In this document: positions 47,101 to 53,100 of the stretch, in pieces
Numbering within the stretch: the stretch's first letter is position 1
How the letters are laid out: each line of letters opens with the position of its first letter
Assembly (NCBI GenBank): GCA_028715965.1
Contig: JAQUQS010000010.1
Span: 1-53,114, forward strand
Source of the DNA: Candidatus Omnitrophota bacterium
GTDB lineage: Bacteria > Omnitrophota > Gorgyraeia > Tantalellales > Tantalellaceae
Reading direction: 5' to 3'
DNA: 53,114 nucleotides
Notes under the pieces: model-generated
Database searches by the model: none
Seen by the model: the letters and a program-made list of their open reading frames with translations, nothing else
What the model was told of the DNA's origin: nothing
Position numbers and translations under genes: made by a program

Positions 47101-50100
47101 CGCGACATGTCGGCGCGGGCCTCTTCGATCTGGCGGCCGACCTGCTCCAGGCCCTCACGCGCCTTCTTTATCCTGTCTATCGTATATGCCCGTCTACTGA
47201 TGGTGTTCCTTCTATCCACTGTTTTCCACGAGAAGACCGAGCTATTGGACGGGGCGTTGCTTATCCTTGCCGCCCGGGACGCTAACCGGATGTTCTCATG
47301 CTCCGCAAGGAACTCTACCACGTCGACATGACCGTTACGCGAGTCAAAGATGAACTGTACGGCCTGCATGATCTTCCGGGCTATCATGGCATCTTTTTCG
47401 GCATCGTCGGAAAAGAGAGTCCCGCGGCTTATCCTCGCGTCGGGATGGAACCTGGTCGCGAACATCCTGTACGCTCCCTGGATCTCGTCCTCTTCCGGCC
47501 AATTCCGCCTTTCTCGGGGCCTCCTGTCTATGCCTTTTTCACACCTGTAGGGCTTGACCAGGCATTCCAGCATCCCCTTCTGGTCACGCACCCTCATGAA
47601 ATTGAACATGAACTCGGTCGCGAGAAGGGAATCCCCTCTTTCCCTGAGATCGATAGTGAGCGCTTCCTGCTCACGCGCCTCTTCCTTTTCCCTCTTCTCT
47701 TCCCTGGCAAGGCTTTCCTCCAGTTCTTGTTTCTTTTCGGCCAGCGCTTCTACCCTGGAGATCGATTCCGCGGCTACGCGCTTAGCGGTCTCGGCGGCTT
47801 TATCGGACTTCTCTATGGCTTCCGCCATTTCATGGCCTACCGCCTTGAGCTCTTCCACGAAGCCCTGGAGATCCTTGTCCTTTTCCCTGGCCTTTCCGTA
47901 CATGAACTCTTCCGCCGCCACCAGCCTCAACGTCTTCTCGCGTTCGGCCCTGTCCTTGATACCATAAGCCAGATTTACGCGTTCGGTGATCGCGGAGGCT
48001 ATATCCCCGGCCTCGGTCAACGTCTCGATACCGTCTATATCGAGATTATCCAGGCCGAACGCGCTCACGACGTCGGTAAGCATTGAAAGAGAAACATCCC
48101 TGGCGACGGCCGTTGCCGGCACTATGCCTCTGGTCTCCAGCCGTCTCTCGTATATATCCCCGGACCTTTCGAGTATATCGGCGAATTTTCCGGCATAGGA
48201 CCCGGCGGCCGAAGTCTCCCTCATATCGGAAAGTACTGTCTTTTTTGCCCCGGCGGCCAGAAGAAGATAATCCCTTATATCGAGTATCGCGGACGCGATA
48301 TCACTTATACCTTTCATGGTCTCGACAGGTGCGGCCTCTTTCTCCCTTTCCGGCGCCGCTATGGTCGCGTATCCACGCCCGATATTCGACAAGAGCCTCG
48401 AGACATTGGCCCCCATATGGAACGCCATGCTGAGCACTAGAACGGGAAGCACACCGGCTTCCGTGAATAGCGGCAGGACGCCTATCGCTATACCGGCGAC
48501 ACCCACTATGACCGGCGCCACAAGAAGATCGAACCTTTCATCCGGGGTGAGCGACCTGTACGTAGCGGCTATCCTTGTAATGAAATTACTGTTCTCGTAT
48601 CCCGGAGGCGCGCGTTCGTTCAGGACATGAAGCGCCACGAACCCCACAGCCGCCGTAACAAGCGCCGCGACATATATGCCGCCATTAAGTATCGGCATCC
48701 CGCTATTGAACGCGTCAAGCACGGCCTTTATGGCCAAGGGTATCCCGAGCTTCAGCGGTTCCTCGACGAAAGGCGCTACAAGTATCGGCGAATACGGCTG
48801 TCTCATCACCCTGCCGAGAACTTCCAGAGTGGCCATGCCCCGCATTGCCGGTTCACTGGTCTCGGTTTTTACCTCCGCTACGATCCTCGCGATCACATCG
48901 TGGTCCAGATGTGGGGCGATATGCCTGTATGTGGGGGAATCGTTCCCGATATAATCACTGCCGGGCGTGAGCACGATATCTCTAGGACGTCCCTCGGGAT
49001 ATACATCTACCAGGCCTGCTTTTTCCGTCACAACGTAATAATGGTCCGCCACGACCGACAGCTCATTGCCTGGTTCGTTCCATCCCATCAGGACGGCGTT
49101 CTCTCCAAGCCCCTTCAAGACCTCTATCAACATGACCGACTGCGGCAGGCACATACCCGGCTTTGCCTCTCGCACTTTACGTACCGCGGCATCAATGACC
49201 GGATTTCCCGTGATCGTGGGTTCTACTTTTTCTACCTGCAGTAAATTCCGTCTCACCAGTTTAAGGAAAGCAAGTTCATCTTCGGCGTTATCCGGATATA
49301 TATCCCGGTCATATCCCTCCCGTTCCAGAACGGAGGTCATTTCCAAGCGCAGCCTGCGCATAGCCTCGTCTAAATTCACGACCCGTGGACCCGCGGTCGC
49401 GCCGGTGACCGAAAGAAGCGTTCTTACTCCGTCCTCTATCCGCGTACGGACCGACGATACATTGTCCGAAACGAAAAGCGCGGCGGCTACGGCCGCGGCC
49501 ATATCCTGCAGTTCCGCCCTGGAAAGCGACGGAGCGGATTTCTCTTCCGGCGCTGCGGTCACCTCCGGCGCGGCAGGCGCTTCCTTCTCCTCCACGTAGG
49601 TCAACCCGGAAGAAACTTCGTAATATGTCTGTATTATGGCGTTCACGACCCTCGGGTCCAGCCGTTTTTCCACTGCCCTTCCGCGGGCTACCCTATCACC
49701 GATATTCAGGTATTCTTCTCTATACGCTTCATATTCCCCTCGGCCGGCACCGTCTATCCTGAACATGGTAAAGGCGGACATCCCGTTCTCCCTGAACCAC
49801 GCGTCGAACCCGTCACTTGTGGCCTTGAAATAATATTCTCTGCCCGGCCAGGAAAAAGTGTCCTTGTACCCCACTACTTTTTCACCTTTGAAGGTCCGGT
49901 CGAACTGGCCGTCGGCCAGGCTGACGTAATAGCTCTCCCCGTCGAACAGTTCCATCTCGACCCATATGTGTTCCTTTATGTCCGAAGTCTCAAGCGATAC
50001 GGGCTTTGCCGCTACAAGCTCTATCTTCTTTATCCTGCCGGCGAATTTCCCGATAAGCATGGCTTTCAGCACGCCGGAAGCGTAAAGACACTCGAAGGGA

Positions 50101-53100
50101 TACGTGGATACAGTACGGAACCCGTCGATCCCCATATCGGCCTGCCGGGAAAAATGGTAATAAAGTGCTCTTTGAAGCGCGGGGGCCGTCACGTCGAGGT
50201 AGTCCTTGATCTCATCGGCTGTTACCGCGTCTTCCACGACAGGCCGTTCAACGCGAGAGAAAATACGTTTCAACGCGGCACGTCTCGGTATGAACGCCAT
50301 TAGCCCCAGGACATGCGTCTCGAACGTCTCATGGCAAAAGATCTGTATATATGTATCCGGGTGTTCTTTTTTCAGCATGTATAACGCTTTTGGGTCACGG
50401 CCTATATTTGTTGTCAAGGCTTCGGCCAGCGTGTATTCCGGGTGGGCCTTTCGTATAACTTCGATCGTGTCCTTAACCCGCATAAAACTCGTTACCGCGA
50501 AAACAAGAGAAATAATACCGAGCATACCCAACGAAAGCGCGGAGGCCATCGGCATACTGTGGCCATGAGCCATAAGATGATAGGCAATATATCCTGTACC
50601 GCCCGTAAAAAGCGCGACCCAGTCGACGCCGCCTCCAAGCCCCAGGGCCGACCACCATGACAAGGGCCTGAACGCGTGGCCCGTATCAAAAGTGTCCGGT
50701 TTTATGAAAAAGTTCCCGTTCGCGCTGAACGGCACATACCCGAGCCTGTCAAGGACATCGCGCACGACCCGTTTTGCCCTGCGCGCCATCGGGCTGTTGT
50801 TGTCCTCTATCTCGAACTCTTTACACAGCTCGCTGAAATACACCTCGTTGGGCGCTTCATCCAGGAGGTACTCCTCGACATCGGCCCGCAACTTATCCAT
50901 CTTGATCATGAACATGGGCATCAGCGTATATATCTCTTTATCCTCGTTAATTATGGGTATGGATCGCCTATCTCCCGTTCCGTCCATTCTTACACGTACC
51001 GATGTATCCTGCCCGCGCGTATCTGCCCCTCCCACTTCGATCCTTCTCTCCCCCTTAGCGGCGAAGAACATACGGTATGCCATAAAAACCCCGGGAAGAA
51101 GCGCTATCATGCCCTTAAAATGCGCCAGGAACGCCGCGTAGGGTCTACTGGAGGGAACGAACGCCTCATGCGCTTCCACCATGAACGCTACCATTCTTTC
51201 ATACCTGTCTCCCGACCGCTTTAGCAACACGACTACAGAATGACGGTAGCCATCGCTTCTCGCGACAGGCATCCTGTTGGCGAGAAGATCTACGACATCC
51301 TCCAGCACAAGGGACTGGGCGCTATACGGGTTCATGCTGATATCCCTGTCGGTGAGTTCTTTCAGCAAAGCCCTTTCCCTTTTCCAACCGTCGAGGTCAT
51401 TATTGAAAAGCGTGTTTATTTCGGCCTTCGCGCCGGCTATGACCTCATCCTCGCTGACATCATCCCTGTCGAATCTCACTTTTACCCGTCCATACTTCAC
51501 ATTAAGGCCGAAGAACAAGTTCTCGTAATAGCGCGTCATTTCGCTCTTAAGCGTCGATGACATGAGCTGGTATTTCCTGTACGCAATGGCGCAGTAAAGA
51601 CCCGATGCGAGACAAACAAGGGACAAGGTCCCGACGTGGCCATTTTTCATGAGCTCGACCAAAGCAGGCACTACCAGGCCTAGCCCCATCATCAGGAACG
51701 TCCTTGCCCAGGGCTTAATAGCGGTCACTGTGATATCATGCGCGCCGGCATCCGGCGCGACCCTGGCGGCCACCTGTTCCCTTAACTCCCTCACCATGTA
51801 CCCACCGTCGGTGGACACCATCCCCGCGCCGCTGAGAACGGAAGCCTTTCCTATATAAAGCCGCACGTTCCTCACCCCGAACGACCTGAACGCCGCGTAA
51901 TGTCCGGCTTCATGTAGAAGCGTCATCGGTAAAAGTATCGGCGACATGACCGCGGCAAGGACCCCGACAACAGCCGTTAACGCCTTATCCCTTACGGTCT
52001 CTTCGCCTTTTTCCCTGAAAACCACGCTTATCGGCACAAGCTGCGCAAGGCCGTTCATAACAGAAGCCGCCGTAAATATAAATAATACATATGCCGTATT
52101 CGTGAACACCTCGGGCGACATGAGCCCAGGCCCCATCAATACAAGACCGAGCATCGCCACCGAAGGCACTATTATGTTGGCCAATGGGCCGGCGGCCATA
52201 CAGACAACCTTTTTCCATAAAGGCAGGGCATCAAATTCTTTCTGGTCATATTCCACATACGCGGCCAGTGGCCCTCCCAGGAGGGAGTGCGCTTTCCCGG
52301 CCTCACCTGGGATAGGAACGTATGACAGTTTATAACTCACGGAATTGTCCAACTCCCCTGCCGTGGTTATGCCCGGGTACATATCCGGATCGGCAGAGAC
52401 CATTTCGAACAGTTTTCTCGCGTAGTTCTCGGCATTTTCCGACATCCTGGCGTAATACGTAAGATCGGCCCGCTCCCTGTCCAGCTTGCGCTCGACCCGG
52501 TCGACCTGCAGAAGTCTTTCCTGTCTAACGTACTCATTGGTGGTATCCCGCGCCTCGCGCCTCATATCCTCAAGCTGGTCTTCTCCTCCAGCTATTACCA
52601 CGCCAAGGTTCTTTATCCCACGCTCAAGATCGTTACGTAAAATGCCCGTGAACTGCGCCAGGGTAAGGCTGCCTTCACGGCGTAGCGTCAGGTAGCAAAG
52701 CATAAAAGCATACCACTCATCCGTATATTCCGGCATATGCCGCACCCTCTTGATGTTCTCGCCGACCAGCTCGTCGTAACGGTTTATAAGTTCAGGCGCG
52801 TTATCCACGACCCATTCGCGGTCCCTGGCTATTTCTTTTCGTGAACGTCTTTCCGCGATAACGGCCCTTATGAATGCCGCACTTTTTACAAGCGCCGCTA
52901 CGGCTATTATCCCGCCCACTACGATCAATGCGTCACCCACCGACATGGACGCAAGGATATTCCTCATATCCGCACTTGCCGTCATTGCGGCAAGATCTTG
53001 CTCTTTCCCGTTCACGGCCTGGTAAACCCATCCCGCTATAAGTCCCGCGCCCGCAAGGGACGGTACCACATTGCCTGCCCCCATGCTCTCGGGCATGAAG

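Noticed and set aside
50305-50345. CHETFETH in the giant protein as a metalloprotease site
   Set aside because: The spacing does not match HExxH, and no third ligand or family context is visible.
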